The translations under genes and the position numbers were made by a program. From contig NZ_KB903451.1 in the NCBI RefSeq assembly GCF_000379765.1, positions 30,841-94,840 of the forward strand: 64,000 bases of DNA, read 5' to 3'. Source of the DNA: Flexithrix dorotheae DSM 6795 (GTDB taxonomy: Bacteria > Bacteroidota > Bacteroidia > Cytophagales > Flammeovirgaceae). Shown piece by piece: positions 18,686 to 27,364 of this stretch (its first letter is position 1; every line of letters begins with the position of its first letter). The notes below the pieces were generated by a model. The model saw only the letters and a list, made by a program, of their open reading frames with translations. It was not told where the DNA came from and made no database searches.

Positions 18686-20134
18686 CTAATATTTCACATA
18701 AAAAGTCTTTTTCTCCATGTACTGCTCAAAACCATATTTTCCATCTTCACCACCCGTTCCGCTCAGTTTGTAGCCATTGTGGAAACCCTGATGTTGTTCT
18801 CCGTGCCCTCTGTTCACATAAATTTCCCCAAACTCCAATTCATCATTACATTTCATGATGGTAGACATATCTTTAGTGAAAATCATGGCAGCCAGACCAT
18901 AGTCACAATCATTGGCATAGCCAATCACTTCCTCAAAAGACGAAAATTTAATTACCGGAAGAATTGGTCCAAAAGACTCTTCGTGAACGATGGTCATTTC
19001 CTGAGTGACATTTGTAAGAATGGTTGGCTCAAACCAGCATCCTTTTTCAAATTGTGCTCCTTCTGGCTTTTTGCCACCAAAAGCAATAGTTGCCCCTTCT
19101 TCCACACTTTTGACTACCAGGTGTTCCATATTTCCCACTTCCTTTTTATTGACTTTCGGTCCCATTTGCGTTTCCGGATTCATGGGGTCACCCACTTTCA
19201 AATCTTTCACTTTAGCCATAAATTTCTCCATGAAAGCCTCATAAATATCCTCATGCAAATACAACCTTTCATTACAGGTACACACCTGGCCACAATTATC
19301 GAATCGGGAATAAAATGCCCCTTCCACCGCCTGGTCCAGATCAGCATCCGGAAAAACAATGCATGGTGCTTTCCCTCCCAATTCCAGCTGCACATGAATC
19401 AGGTTATCCGCAGCAGTTCTAAAGATTTGCTGGCCAGCCGGAGTACTTCCGGTCATGGTTACCATTTTGGTAATTGGGTTAGCCACCAAAGCATTTCCCA
19501 ATACCCTGCCCTGTCCAGTTACGATATTCAATAAACCTTTTGGTAAACCTACTTTTTGAGCAATAAAACCAAGTTCCAAGGTAGCCAGAGGTGTTTCCTG
19601 AGTAGGCTTCAGCACCACACTATTTCCCGCAACAATGGCAGGCCCGAGTTTTCGCCCGGCAAGAGCAAGCGGGAAATTCCAGGCCGTAATGGCCACCACA
19701 ACCCCTTTTGGGATTTTCTGAATCCAGATTTGTTCATCAGGATTGTCAGATGGAATAATATCGCCTTCAATCTGTCTTGCCCAATCACAGGCGTACTCAA
19801 TAAAAGTAGCTGTTACTTCCACTTCCATATTTGCCACACCAATTAGTTTGCCCTGCTCTTGGACTAATAATCTGGCAAGTTTTGCTTTATTTGCCCGAAT
19901 TTCTGCAGCAAATTTTCTCATTAATTCCCCCCGCTGTCTGGCAGGTACTTTTTTCCAGGATTTTTGTGCCTGCTCCGCAGCTTCCAATGCCTTTTGAGCA
20001 TCCTCTTCTACGCCCATCTGAACAGTTCCAACTACTGAATCATCGGAAGGACTATAAATTTCTTCTGATTCCCCAGAAGCTGCATTTGTCCATTCTCCAT
20101 TTATAAAAAGTTGATAATTTTTTATTTCAGTCAT
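18686..20134 (-). CDS. 3,6-anhydro-L-galactose dehydrogenase (aldehyde dehydrogenase family)
   Basis: NAD(P)+-dependent aldehyde dehydrogenase of 482 residues, predicted to oxidise AHG to 3,6-anhydro-L-galactonate. The Rossmann region contains [20 protein letters not shown] and the nucleotide-binding [11 protein letters not shown]. The catalytic pair is E251 in LELGGKAP and C285 in [14 protein letters not shown]; the later [13 protein letters not shown] is the usual FGP motif. There is no leader, so it is cytoplasmic. Sequence alone also fits lactaldehyde or succinate-semialdehyde dehydrogenases. The AHG assignment comes from tight coupling (8 bp) to the cycloisomerase gene and from GH117 in the same operon. 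Confidence 0.85.
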   Translation of the reverse strand: MTEIKNYQLFINGEWTNAASGESEEIYSPSDDSVVGTVQMGVEEDAQKALEAAEQAQKSWKKVPARQRGELMRKFAAEIRANKAKLARLLVQEQGKLIGVANMEVEVTATFIEYACDWARQIEGDIIPSDNPDEQIWIQKIPKGVVVAITAWNFPLALAGRKLGPAIVAGNSVVLKPTQETPLATLELGFIAQKVGLPKGLLNIVTGQGRVLGNALVANPITKMVTMTGSTPAGQQIFRTAADNLIHVQLELGGKAPCIVFPDADLDQAVEGAFYSRFDNCGQVCTCNERLYLHEDIYEAFMEKFMAKVKDLKVGDPMNPETQMGPKVNKKEVGNMEHLVVKSVEEGATIAFGGKKPEGAQFEKGCWFEPTILTNVTQEMTIVHEESFGPILPVIKFSSFEEVIGYANDCDYGLAAMIFTKDMSTIMKCNDELEFGEIYVNRGHGEQHQGFHNGYKLSGTGGEDGKYGFEQYMEKKTFYVKY

Positions 20135-20210
20135 TTTTATATTTTTTGGTTTGAAGGATTAAAGCGAACCGAATGGCCGGACCACCTTATTATTTTTATA
20201 TTCAGGGTAT

Positions 20211-20981
20211 TTATCTGCCCATCCAGCCTCCATCCACAAGCATTGTGGTGCCATGCATGTAGGCAGCAGCCTCGGAACACAGAAACACTACCGGACCGGC
20301 AAAATCCTGGGGTTCTCCCCATCGGTTGGCCGGAATTCGGGAAAGTATGGAAGCCGATCGGTCCGGATCGTTTCTCAAAGCTTCTGTATTATCGGTATTG
20401 ATATAACCCGGAGCAATGGCATTGACATTTACACCTTTCCCAGCCCATTCGTTGGCAAATGCCATAGTCATCTGCCCGATAGCCCCTTTGCTGGCCGCAT
20501 ATCCCGGAACAGTAATCCCCCCCTGGAAGGTCAGCAATGATGCAGTAAATACGATTTTGCCTTCTCCCCTTTTTATCATTTCTTTTCCAAACTCTCTGGT
20601 TAATATGAATTGGGAGTTCTGGTTGACTTCAATCACCTTATCCCACATTTCATCAGGGTGTTCGGCTGCCGGAGTTCTCAGGATGGTTCCCGCATTATTG
20701 ATAAGAATATCTATTTTGGGGAAATCCTTTTTTACCGTTTCAATAAATTCGTAAAGCGATTTTCTATCGGAAAAATCACACTGATAGGCTTTAAAGCTTT
20801 TTCCTCTGGCTATAACCTCCTTTTCCACTTCACTTCCACTTAATTCTAAAGAAGCTGATACACCAATAATATTTGCTCCGGCTTCTGCCAGTCCAATCGC
20901 CATGGCTTTTCCTATGCCCCTTTTGCAACCAGTAACCAAAGCTGTTTTCCCGTCTAATTTAAAAGTATCTATTATTCCCAT
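20211..20981 (-). CDS. kduD: KduD-like SDR, 2,5-diketo-3-deoxygluconate 5-reductase
   Basis: Short-chain dehydrogenase of 256 residues very like KduD, which reduces the C5 ketone of 2,5-diketo-3-deoxygluconate to KDG. The cofactor motif is TGCKRGIG (residues 18-24), then NNAG, and the catalytic S148, Y161 and K165 (YAASK). The KduD-like segment INTDNTEALRNDPDRSASIL and the ending LVDGGWMGR support the subfamily. In this operon the neighbouring zinc alcohol dehydrogenase could make the same diketo acid from 2-keto-3-deoxy-L-galactonate by oxidising C5, and this enzyme would reduce it with inverted stereochemistry. No pectin or alginate genes are close, so an AHG role is more likely than a pectin role. 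76 bp separate it from the dehydrogenase gene. Confidence 0.85.
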   Translation of the reverse strand: MGIIDTFKLDGKTALVTGCKRGIGKAMAIGLAEAGANIIGVSASLELSGSEVEKEVIARGKSFKAYQCDFSDRKSLYEFIETVKKDFPKIDILINNAGTILRTPAAEHPDEMWDKVIEVNQNSQFILTREFGKEMIKRGEGKIVFTASLLTFQGGITVPGYAASKGAIGQMTMAFANEWAGKGVNVNAIAPGYINTDNTEALRNDPDRSASILSRIPANRWGEPQDFAGPVVFLCSEAAAYMHGTTMLVDGGWMGR

Positions 20982-21071
20982 TTTTTCTTTTTTTAATGAT
21001 GCTTAAGAACCAGTATCATACTACTAGACATTATATATAAATTAAATTATTAAAACTTACCAACTTTACTT

Positions 21072-21134
21072 CCTCCCCCTACCCCCTCTAAAGGGGGAAA
21101 CGTATTTTTCCCCTCTGGAGGGGGTAGGGGGAGG
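21072..21134. repeat. G/C-rich imperfect inverted repeat (dispersed intergenic element)
   Basis: The left arm (21072-21100) and right arm (21106-21134) are nearly complementary over about 28 bp around a 5-bp centre CGTAT. Each arm begins or ends with CCTCCCCCTACCCCCT or its complement. It stands out from the AT-rich surroundings. A related, more degenerate copy lies at 49457-49545. It occupies the 246-bp gap between the alcohol dehydrogenase and kduD genes and would form a strong RNA hairpin within the operon transcript. Confidence 0.75.
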
Positions 21135-21227
21135 TTTTTAACTCTCCTTTAAAAACCATACAAGAAGGAATTTCTAAAAGAACATATCTTTCTAAGATTA
21201 TTTTTATCCAGTAGTAAGAACCAAAAT

Positions 21228-22247
21228 TTATCCCTGACAATTAATCAAATATTTCATTCCGGCAGGGTTGTGATCAATTTCCTCAAAAACTGACTGAATG
21301 TTATCCAACACATCTACCTTGGTGATCAGTTTTTCAAATGGAATATTTCCAGTAGCGGCAATTCGAATAGCTTCTTCATAATCATCCTCCTGATAGAGCC
21401 TTGCACCCAATAATTCCAATTCGGACCAGAAAAATTTAAACAAATCCACTTTTTTCTTTTCCCCTCCGTGAATGGCTACCATCACAATTCTTCCCCTTGC
21501 ATTTACCACTTCGGTCATGGCTTCTACACCAGCAGCCGAACCTGACACTTCAAATGCACAATCTATCATGGCTTCACCAGTAAGTTTACCAATTTGCTCT
21601 ACAAGATTTTCTTTTATGGGATTGATGGTAGTAAATCCCAATGATGAAAGTAATTCAAGCCTGGTATCATTCACCTCAGAAATAAAAACATTTGCCCCTT
21701 TTTCCTTCAATACATAAGCGATTAAAGTTCCAATTGGTCCTCCCCCAATCACCAGGCAGTTTTCTCCCTGCTTTACTCTGCCTATTTTTACATCATGGCA
21801 AGCTACCGAAAGAGGTTCTATGAAAGCCCCATGCTCAAGGCTTAGCCCTTCCGGAAGTTTATGTAAAGTATAGGCCGGAACCGTCCAGCTTTTTTGGAAT
21901 GCCCCCGGACTGTCAATCCCAATAAATTTCAGGTTTTTACCTACATGTGCATTTCCCTTATCAAATGGATGCGGTGCCCCAAAATGCAAAGGACGAACCG
22001 CTACCACATCCCCCACTTTCACATTTTCTACCCCTTCACCTATTTCTGCTACTGTAGCAGAAGCTTCATGTCCAACAGTTTGAGGCCTGGCAACCCTTTG
22101 GTCCATTACCCCATGAAAAATATGAACATCAGTGCCACAAACGCCACAATAAGCTACATTCAGCCTTACCTCACCTTTTCCGGGTTTCACAGGATCTGAC
22201 TCTCCAATTATAAACTTTCCTTTTTCTGAATAAAATGCTGCTTTCAT
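21228..22247 (-). CDS. Zinc-type alcohol dehydrogenase, probable 2-keto-3-deoxy-L-galactonate 5-dehydrogenase
   Basis: Medium-chain dehydrogenase of 339 residues. The catalytic zinc ligands are visible as C37 (YCGVCGTDVH), H60 and E61 (VGHEASA). The nucleotide-binding Rossmann motif is VIGGGPIGTLIAYVLKEKGA. The lobe that normally carries four structural-zinc Cys (just after VRPLHFG, residues ~90-115) has none of them, which is unusual. It is in the AHG operon between the GH2 gene (42 bp upstream) and kduD. Published AHG pathways require oxidation of 2-keto-3-deoxy-L-galactonate at C5, and this gene is the best candidate. The substrate is inferred from context. Related threonine- or L-galactonate-type dehydrogenases cannot be excluded from sequence. 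Confidence 0.8.
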   Translation of the reverse strand: MKAAFYSEKGKFIIGESDPVKPGKGEVRLNVAYCGVCGTDVHIFHGVMDQRVARPQTVGHEASATVAEIGEGVENVKVGDVVAVRPLHFGAPHPFDKGNAHVGKNLKFIGIDSPGAFQKSWTVPAYTLHKLPEGLSLEHGAFIEPLSVACHDVKIGRVKQGENCLVIGGGPIGTLIAYVLKEKGANVFISEVNDTRLELLSSLGFTTINPIKENLVEQIGKLTGEAMIDCAFEVSGSAAGVEAMTEVVNARGRIVMVAIHGGEKKKVDLFKFFWSELELLGARLYQEDDYEEAIRIAATGNIPFEKLITKVDVLDNIQSVFEEIDHNPAGMKYLINCQG

Positions 22248-22289
22248 ATTTTTAAGTTTAAGTCTTTTGCTTCTTTTTAAAATATTTTA

Positions 22290-24833
22290 TTATCTGATTG
22301 AAATTTTTTGTGAATTCTCTTTTAACCCTTTGGATTTCGCCTTTATAACTGCCTCTCCCATTTCGTTTTTTGCCTGGACTATTAAAAGCGCTTTTCCATT
22401 ATGTGTCCTGACTTTATTCGTTTGAAAGTCCTGAACATTAGTGGCTGAACCATTATCTACTCCTAATATTTTCACTTTGGAATTTACCTCAAATTCAACC
22501 TCAAGTTCCTGATGCTTTACCCGGTTTCCGTTTTCATCCACTATTTTGGCTACCACATGTACCACATCAGTATTGTTGGCAAAAATTTGATTTTGATCTG
22601 CATCGAGTTCGATAGCTACAGGTTGGTTACCAGTTAGAATTTTAGCATTAACCATGGCTTTATCCTTTTTCCCGATGGCTTCCAGTTTGCCTTTTTTAAA
22701 GTTGACCACCCATTTATAAATATGATCGGGAAAATCTTTCAGCCTTTTTACCCCCAATGATTTTTCATTCAGAAACAATTCAATTTCCTCACAATTGGAA
22801 TAAATCTCAACAATGGTAGTTTCGTTGTCCTCATAATTCCAATGCTCATTGACATCATGCCAGGACCATAAGGCTTTTTTCCATCCTCCTGTTTTTTTTT
22901 CCACAGGGGCTCCGGTGGCCTCATCTACTTTAAAAATGGACTTTTTTTCCGTTTGAGATGCGATGTAAATATGAGGCGCTTCAGTCCATAATGTTTTGAT
23001 CATTTGATAGGAGGGTTTTTCAAACCCTGCTAAATCCAGCATCCCACTTGTGGTTGCTTTTTTGGGCCAGCTGGCATTGGACTCCCCCATATAATCTATG
23101 CCGGTCCAAAAAAAAGTTCCGGAAATAAAAGGGCGTTCCATTACACTTTTCCATTCATGCCATTGTACCAGATTTTCAGTTCCCATTATGGGTTTATCCG
23201 GGTAGTTTTCATGCCCGTAATCATACAAAACTCTTCGGTAGCTATAACCCACGATATCCAGGGCATCGGCATATCCGGAAAGGTGACTGACTGATGGCAG
23301 AATACAGTTGGCTATCACGGGGCGGGTAGTATCCAGTTCTTTGGTCCAGTTGGAAAGCTTTTGGGCGGTTTTGGCCAAAACGTATTTTTCTTCCGGACTT
23401 TCCTCATATCTTCTCCGGATTTCTTCGGGAGATATTGGAGGTTTTTCCCAAAAATAATTTCCCTGCCAGCTCATATTAAAATAGCCCGAAGCATGGGCAT
23501 ACCTGGGATAAGTCCATTCAATTTCATTCCCTATACTCCATTGGAAAACGGAAGGATGATTTCTATCCCTGAGCATGGTAGTTTTCAAATCTCTTTCGGC
23601 CCATTCCTGGAAAAACCTGGTATATCCTCTGGTGATATAATCAACTGATCGCTCGTTCTGATTCAATCTTTTATCCTTGGGATTATCCCATTCATCGAAG
23701 AATTCTTCCTGCACCAAAAAACCCATTTCATCACAAAGGGTTAAAAACTCTTCTGACCCCGGGTTATGGGAAATTCTGATGGCATTACAACCTGCCTCTT
23801 TTAATTTTAATAACCGCCTTTTCCAAACTCCCAATGGGACTGCAGCCCCTACCAGGCCCGCATCGTGATGCAGACAAACACCTTTAATCAAAGTATTTTT
23901 TCCATTGAGAAAAAAACCTTCGTCTTTATCAAATTTAATATCCCTGATTCCAAAAGGCGTTTCATATCGGTCCATATTTTCTCCGTCCTGTCTGATATAA
24001 GTTACGGCCTTATAAATGTTTGGGGATTGTATATCCCAAAGTAATGGATCATTTACTGTTAAATTTTGGCTGAAGGTTCCTTCTGATGATTTTTCAACAG
24101 CTGCCTTTTGAGTCAACTCCGCAACCAGTGCCCCTTTTGGGTCAAAAATCTGGGTGAGTAAATCAAAATTTTCATCCTGTTTATTTTTATTCTTTACCGT
24201 AACTTCCAAAGCCACTCTGGCGTTTGTCGCTGTGATTTCCGGGGTGGTAATGAAAGTTCCCCAAACCGGAATGTGCAAATTTGAAGTAGTCACCAGTTTC
24301 ACATTTCTATAAATTCCTGATCCTGTGTACCAGCGACTGTCTGCATATCTTGAACGGTCTACTTTTACCAGCAACACATTGTTATCCGCAGAGCTTAACT
24401 GGTCCGTTATATCAAAATAAAATGGGGAATAGCCATAGGGATGATCTCCTAACTTAATGTCATTCAGGTAAACTTCTGCATTGTTGTATACACCATCGAA
24501 ATACAAATAGGTAGTCTGGTTTTCCCCAGCCTGTAGTTTAAACTGTTTTTTATACAGCCCATAGCCTCCGGGTAAATATCCCGTTGCTCCTTCACCACCG
24601 ATTGAATCGAATGAGGCTTCAACGCTCCAGTCATGTGGCAATTGAATTTTCCTCCAGTCAAATTTCTTTAAATCCGGATTTTCAAAATCAGCTTTTCCAA
24701 CCAGAACGAATTCCCAGTCAAAGTTAAAGTTTGTCTCTCTATTTAATTCATTTTTCCCATTCTGCCCTAACAGATAATATCCGCCTACTAACACAAAAAT
24801 GAGCAAGGTAAATGAGTAATAATATTTTTTCAT
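22290..24833 (-). CDS. GH2 beta-galactosidase
   Basis: Glycoside hydrolase family 2 enzyme of about 847 residues. The ATG at 24833 ([20 protein letters not shown]) is chosen because it begins the signal or anchor segment; upstream in-frame codons give a non-signal-like extension. The N-terminal jelly-roll domain contains [16 protein letters not shown] and [10 protein letters not shown]. The barrel has the family stretch [20 protein letters not shown], the acid/base Glu in [10 protein letters not shown] and the probable nucleophile Glu in [10 protein letters not shown]. The C-terminal ~200 residues are beta-rich accessory domains. In agar systems GH2 enzymes trim galactose from the non-reducing end of agaro-oligosaccharides, complementing GH117. 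It is the first gene of the AHG operon and lies divergently from the TPR/HTH regulator, 202 bp away. Beta-galactosidase specificity is inferred from context. Confidence 0.88.
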   Translation of the reverse strand: MKKYYYSFTLLIFVLVGGYYLLGQNGKNELNRETNFNFDWEFVLVGKADFENPDLKKFDWRKIQLPHDWSVEASFDSIGGEGATGYLPGGYGLYKKQFKLQAGENQTTYLYFDGVYNNAEVYLNDIKLGDHPYGYSPFYFDITDQLSSADNNVLLVKVDRSRYADSRWYTGSGIYRNVKLVTTSNLHIPVWGTFITTPEITATNARVALEVTVKNKNKQDENFDLLTQIFDPKGALVAELTQKAAVEKSSEGTFSQNLTVNDPLLWDIQSPNIYKAVTYIRQDGENMDRYETPFGIRDIKFDKDEGFFLNGKNTLIKGVCLHHDAGLVGAAVPLGVWKRRLLKLKEAGCNAIRISHNPGSEEFLTLCDEMGFLVQEEFFDEWDNPKDKRLNQNERSVDYITRGYTRFFQEWAERDLKTTMLRDRNHPSVFQWSIGNEIEWTYPRYAHASGYFNMSWQGNYFWEKPPISPEEIRRRYEESPEEKYVLAKTAQKLSNWTKELDTTRPVIANCILPSVSHLSGYADALDIVGYSYRRVLYDYGHENYPDKPIMGTENLVQWHEWKSVMERPFISGTFFWTGIDYMGESNASWPKKATTSGMLDLAGFEKPSYQMIKTLWTEAPHIYIASQTEKKSIFKVDEATGAPVEKKTGGWKKALWSWHDVNEHWNYEDNETTIVEIYSNCEEIELFLNEKSLGVKRLKDFPDHIYKWVVNFKKGKLEAIGKKDKAMVNAKILTGNQPVAIELDADQNQIFANNTDVVHVVAKIVDENGNRVKHQELEVEFEVNSKVKILGVDNGSATNVQDFQTNKVRTHNGKALLIVQAKNEMGEAVIKAKSKGLKENSQKISIR

Positions 24834-25035
24834 AATCACATTTGCTAAACATAAAACCCCGTGGATCTTACCGATACAATTCTTCTTTAAATTGCCCAAC
24901 AAATTTTGCTGAAAATTTATTATCTTCCACAAAAATCAACTAGACAAAAACTCAATGTGAGCAACAGAATCTAACAAAATGGCTAGATTTTAAATTAATA
25001 ATCATAATATTTGCTGCTGACTATCAGGTTTTTAT

Positions 25036-26685
25036 ATGAAAATGCATAAATCATACTTCACCATCCTTACTAGACACTTAATTATTCTATGCTGTATTTT
25101 AATGAACTTCCATGGAAATGGACAGTCAATGGAAACCTTATCACAAAACGCTGCCGGAAATATTGAAGAATTATTAAATCAGGCAGAATATTTAAAATTT
25201 AAAGACCCTGAAAAAGCCATCCTGTTATATGAGCAATGTAAAGCTAACTTTGTCAACAAACAAGATACTATGGGGGTGATCATTGTGTTGGAAAGGCTGT
25301 CGAATTTATATGCCAATATCGCTAATTATCACAATTCTTATGTAGGCTATTGGGAAGCTCTGATTTTAGCTGAAAAATTGAATAATGAAAGTGCCAAAGC
25401 CTCAATTTATAATGGGCTTGGCTGGCTTTATAGTTTTTTTGGCAGAAAAGAAATGGCCGAAGAGTATTTTAATAAATCCATTAAAATCAATAAGGAATTA
25501 TTAAATCAAAAACCACAAAACAATCAGCGACTTTTGGACGACTATTATGCTTTGGCTACACTTTTCAGAAAAGAAGACGAACTTAAAAAAGCAAGGGTTT
25601 ATCTGGACAGCTGTCATGACTTAAAAGAACCTGCGGAAGCAAGACACTTCCTGAATGCTGAATTGGGGTATGTTTTAGCCAAAGAGCAGGAATATGAAAA
25701 AGCCCGTGAGGTATTGCTAAAAGTCAAACCCTTTTTTGAAAATGCAGACAGCAGTTATCTGATCATTCTTTATCCTTTTTTGGGGGAGGTTTATAAAAAT
25801 CTTGGCAATCTGAATGAAAGTGAAAAATACTATTTGATTGCGCTGGATATATCAAAAACCTTCAAGAGCCATCTTGACCTGATTCCCAATATTTATGAGG
25901 ATTTGTCTGAAGTCTATTATCTTAAGGGCCAGTTCGAGCATGCCTATGAAGTGATGCAGGAATCCAAACTACTGAATGAAAAACAGTTTGGTAGCCGAAG
26001 CCAGCACAATCAGCGATTATTGGAAATAAAGGATACTTACCGTATTGAAATGGAGCGCCAGGATCAGCTGATCAAAGAACAACGGCTCAAATTTTTAGAA
26101 CAACAACACCAGATTAACGAACTCCAATCTTATATCCTCACCGGAACTATTGCTTTCCTGATTATTTTGGGTTTTATCATTTACAGATTTCTACGCACCA
26201 GGTACAAGGCAGAAAAAAGGCTTTTACAACAAAAACAGCAACTGGAAATACAAAAAGCAGAAGAAGTTTTACTGGTTAAAAATAAAGAACTGACCACTTC
26301 TGCCCTACAAGCCATTGAAAAAGAAGAGTTACTAATTGAAACCAAAGAAGAACTTCTCAAACAAAAGAAAAATCCAAATCCTTCGGAAATCAATAAAATC
26401 ATTAAAAAAATAGACCGAAGTGCCAGCCTGAGTTGGGAAGAATTTGAACTCAGGTTTTTAGCCGTAAACCAGGAGTTTTATAATAAACTCAAAAAACAAT
26501 ATCCAAACCTCAGCCAGAATGATCACAAGCTTTGTGCCCTGATTAAACTGAATTTTTCTTCTAAGGATATGGCGAAGTTATTGGGAATAACGGTAGAATC
26601 TGTGCATACATCAAGGTACAGGATTAGGAAGAAAATGGATTTGGACAGGAGTATTAATCTGGAGGATTTTATTGCTAATTTGTAG
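25036..26685 (+). CDS. Membrane-anchored TPR regulator with C-terminal HTH
   Basis: A 549-residue one-component regulator type found in Bacteroidota. A leader or first membrane segment (residues ~9-25) is followed by about six tetratricopeptide-like repeats (for example ASIYNGLGWLYSFFGRKEMA and LGEVYKNLGNLNESEKYYLI). A second hydrophobic helix (ILTGTIAFLIILGFIIYRFL, ~365-385) precedes a long Lys/Glu/Gln-rich coiled coil (~390-450). The C-terminal ~55 residues form a LuxR-like helix-turn-helix (LSQNDHKLCALIKLNFSSKD, then MAKLLGITVESVHTSRYRIR). The TPR part should lie in the periplasm and the HTH in the cytoplasm. It is divergent from the GH2 gene of the AHG operon, so it is the obvious candidate regulator of that operon. 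The signal it detects is unknown. Confidence 0.85.
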   Translation: MKMHKSYFTILTRHLIILCCILMNFHGNGQSMETLSQNAAGNIEELLNQAEYLKFKDPEKAILLYEQCKANFVNKQDTMGVIIVLERLSNLYANIANYHNSYVGYWEALILAEKLNNESAKASIYNGLGWLYSFFGRKEMAEEYFNKSIKINKELLNQKPQNNQRLLDDYYALATLFRKEDELKKARVYLDSCHDLKEPAEARHFLNAELGYVLAKEQEYEKAREVLLKVKPFFENADSSYLIILYPFLGEVYKNLGNLNESEKYYLIALDISKTFKSHLDLIPNIYEDLSEVYYLKGQFEHAYEVMQESKLLNEKQFGSRSQHNQRLLEIKDTYRIEMERQDQLIKEQRLKFLEQQHQINELQSYILTGTIAFLIILGFIIYRFLRTRYKAEKRLLQQKQQLEIQKAEEVLLVKNKELTTSALQAIEKEELLIETKEELLKQKKNPNPSEINKIIKKIDRSASLSWEEFELRFLAVNQEFYNKLKKQYPNLSQNDHKLCALIKLNFSSKDMAKLLGITVESVHTSRYRIRKKMDLDRSINLEDFIANL

Positions 26686-26724
26686 GAAAAATAATGTAGT
26701 AGTTAAAAGTACCAGCTAAAAATA

Positions 26725-27120
26725 ATGATCTTATCGAAAAAGATTTTATTGTTTATTATTTCAGCCCTAACCGGTTTAACATTGATTCCTTTTCTGGCTC
26801 TCGAAGCTAGATATATTGAAGGAATACCCATTTTAATATTTTACTTTCTACCTGTTTCTAGCCTTTCATTAATAATCTTATTTGAACTAATAACCAGATT
26901 AACTCCTTTTAAATTTGTCTTTAAATTCATTATCGGATTCAAAATCTTCTTTCTTTTCATAGGGGCTTTAATAATAGAATGGATAATTATGTGGAAAGTC
27001 AACCCGGTAAACGATGTTGTTTTTACTTCACAATTTGCTACTGGAATCTTTCCTGCAATAATAATTTATGGTAGACTGGGAAATTATTGGAAAATATTTC
27101 CCGTAGGAAAAAGTGAATAA
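26725..27120 (+). CDS. Small integral membrane protein, unknown function
   Basis: A 131-residue protein that I do not recognise. It has about four hydrophobic segments: residues ~6-25, ~34-54, ~68-93 and a weaker ~103-120. Charged residues are few (for example KVNPVNDV between helices three and four). There is no lipobox and no catalytic motif. It begins 39 bp after the regulator stop on the same strand and may be co-transcribed with it. Similar small membrane proteins are frequent and unassigned in Bacteroidota. It is called as a gene because its ATG start, length and hydrophobic pattern are coherent and no larger gene overlaps it. Confidence 0.6.
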   Translation: MILSKKILLFIISALTGLTLIPFLALEARYIEGIPILIFYFLPVSSLSLIILFELITRLTPFKFVFKFIIGFKIFFLFIGALIIEWIIMWKVNPVNDVVFTSQFATGIFPAIIIYGRLGNYWKIFPVGKSE

Positions 27121-27364
27121 CTATTAAGCCGTTTATTCTTTTTCCATTCGATGAAAAAGAACCAAAAAATCTTGCCTTCAAAAAGGTATTCCGAGAAAGT
27201 AAAATAGATATCTGAAATCCTTTGCCACCAAGGACTAGAAATCAAAAGTAGGTACCTGATACATTTTCCCACACTGGTTTTGAAGGCATTTTGGCATTAA
27301 TCTTAAAAACAAATAATCAAATCTTAATTGTAAGAAACTAAAATTGATACTTAAACCAGTCTAT
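27121..27364. other. Convergent intergenic region with possible degenerate repeat
   Basis: The gap separates the small membrane protein from the convergent GH86 gene. It contains a stretch reading GATGAAAAAGAACC then AAAAAATCTTG near 27149-27174, which resembles GATAAAAAACGTACC then AAAAAATCAAG near 60902-60927. Both could be decayed copies of a dispersed intergenic sequence. No clear terminator is seen. Confidence 0.35.

Noticed and set aside
18659..19534. Plus-strand 291-codon frame.
   Set aside because: It is long but antisense to the clear aldehyde dehydrogenase; no family features and a shadow-like composition.
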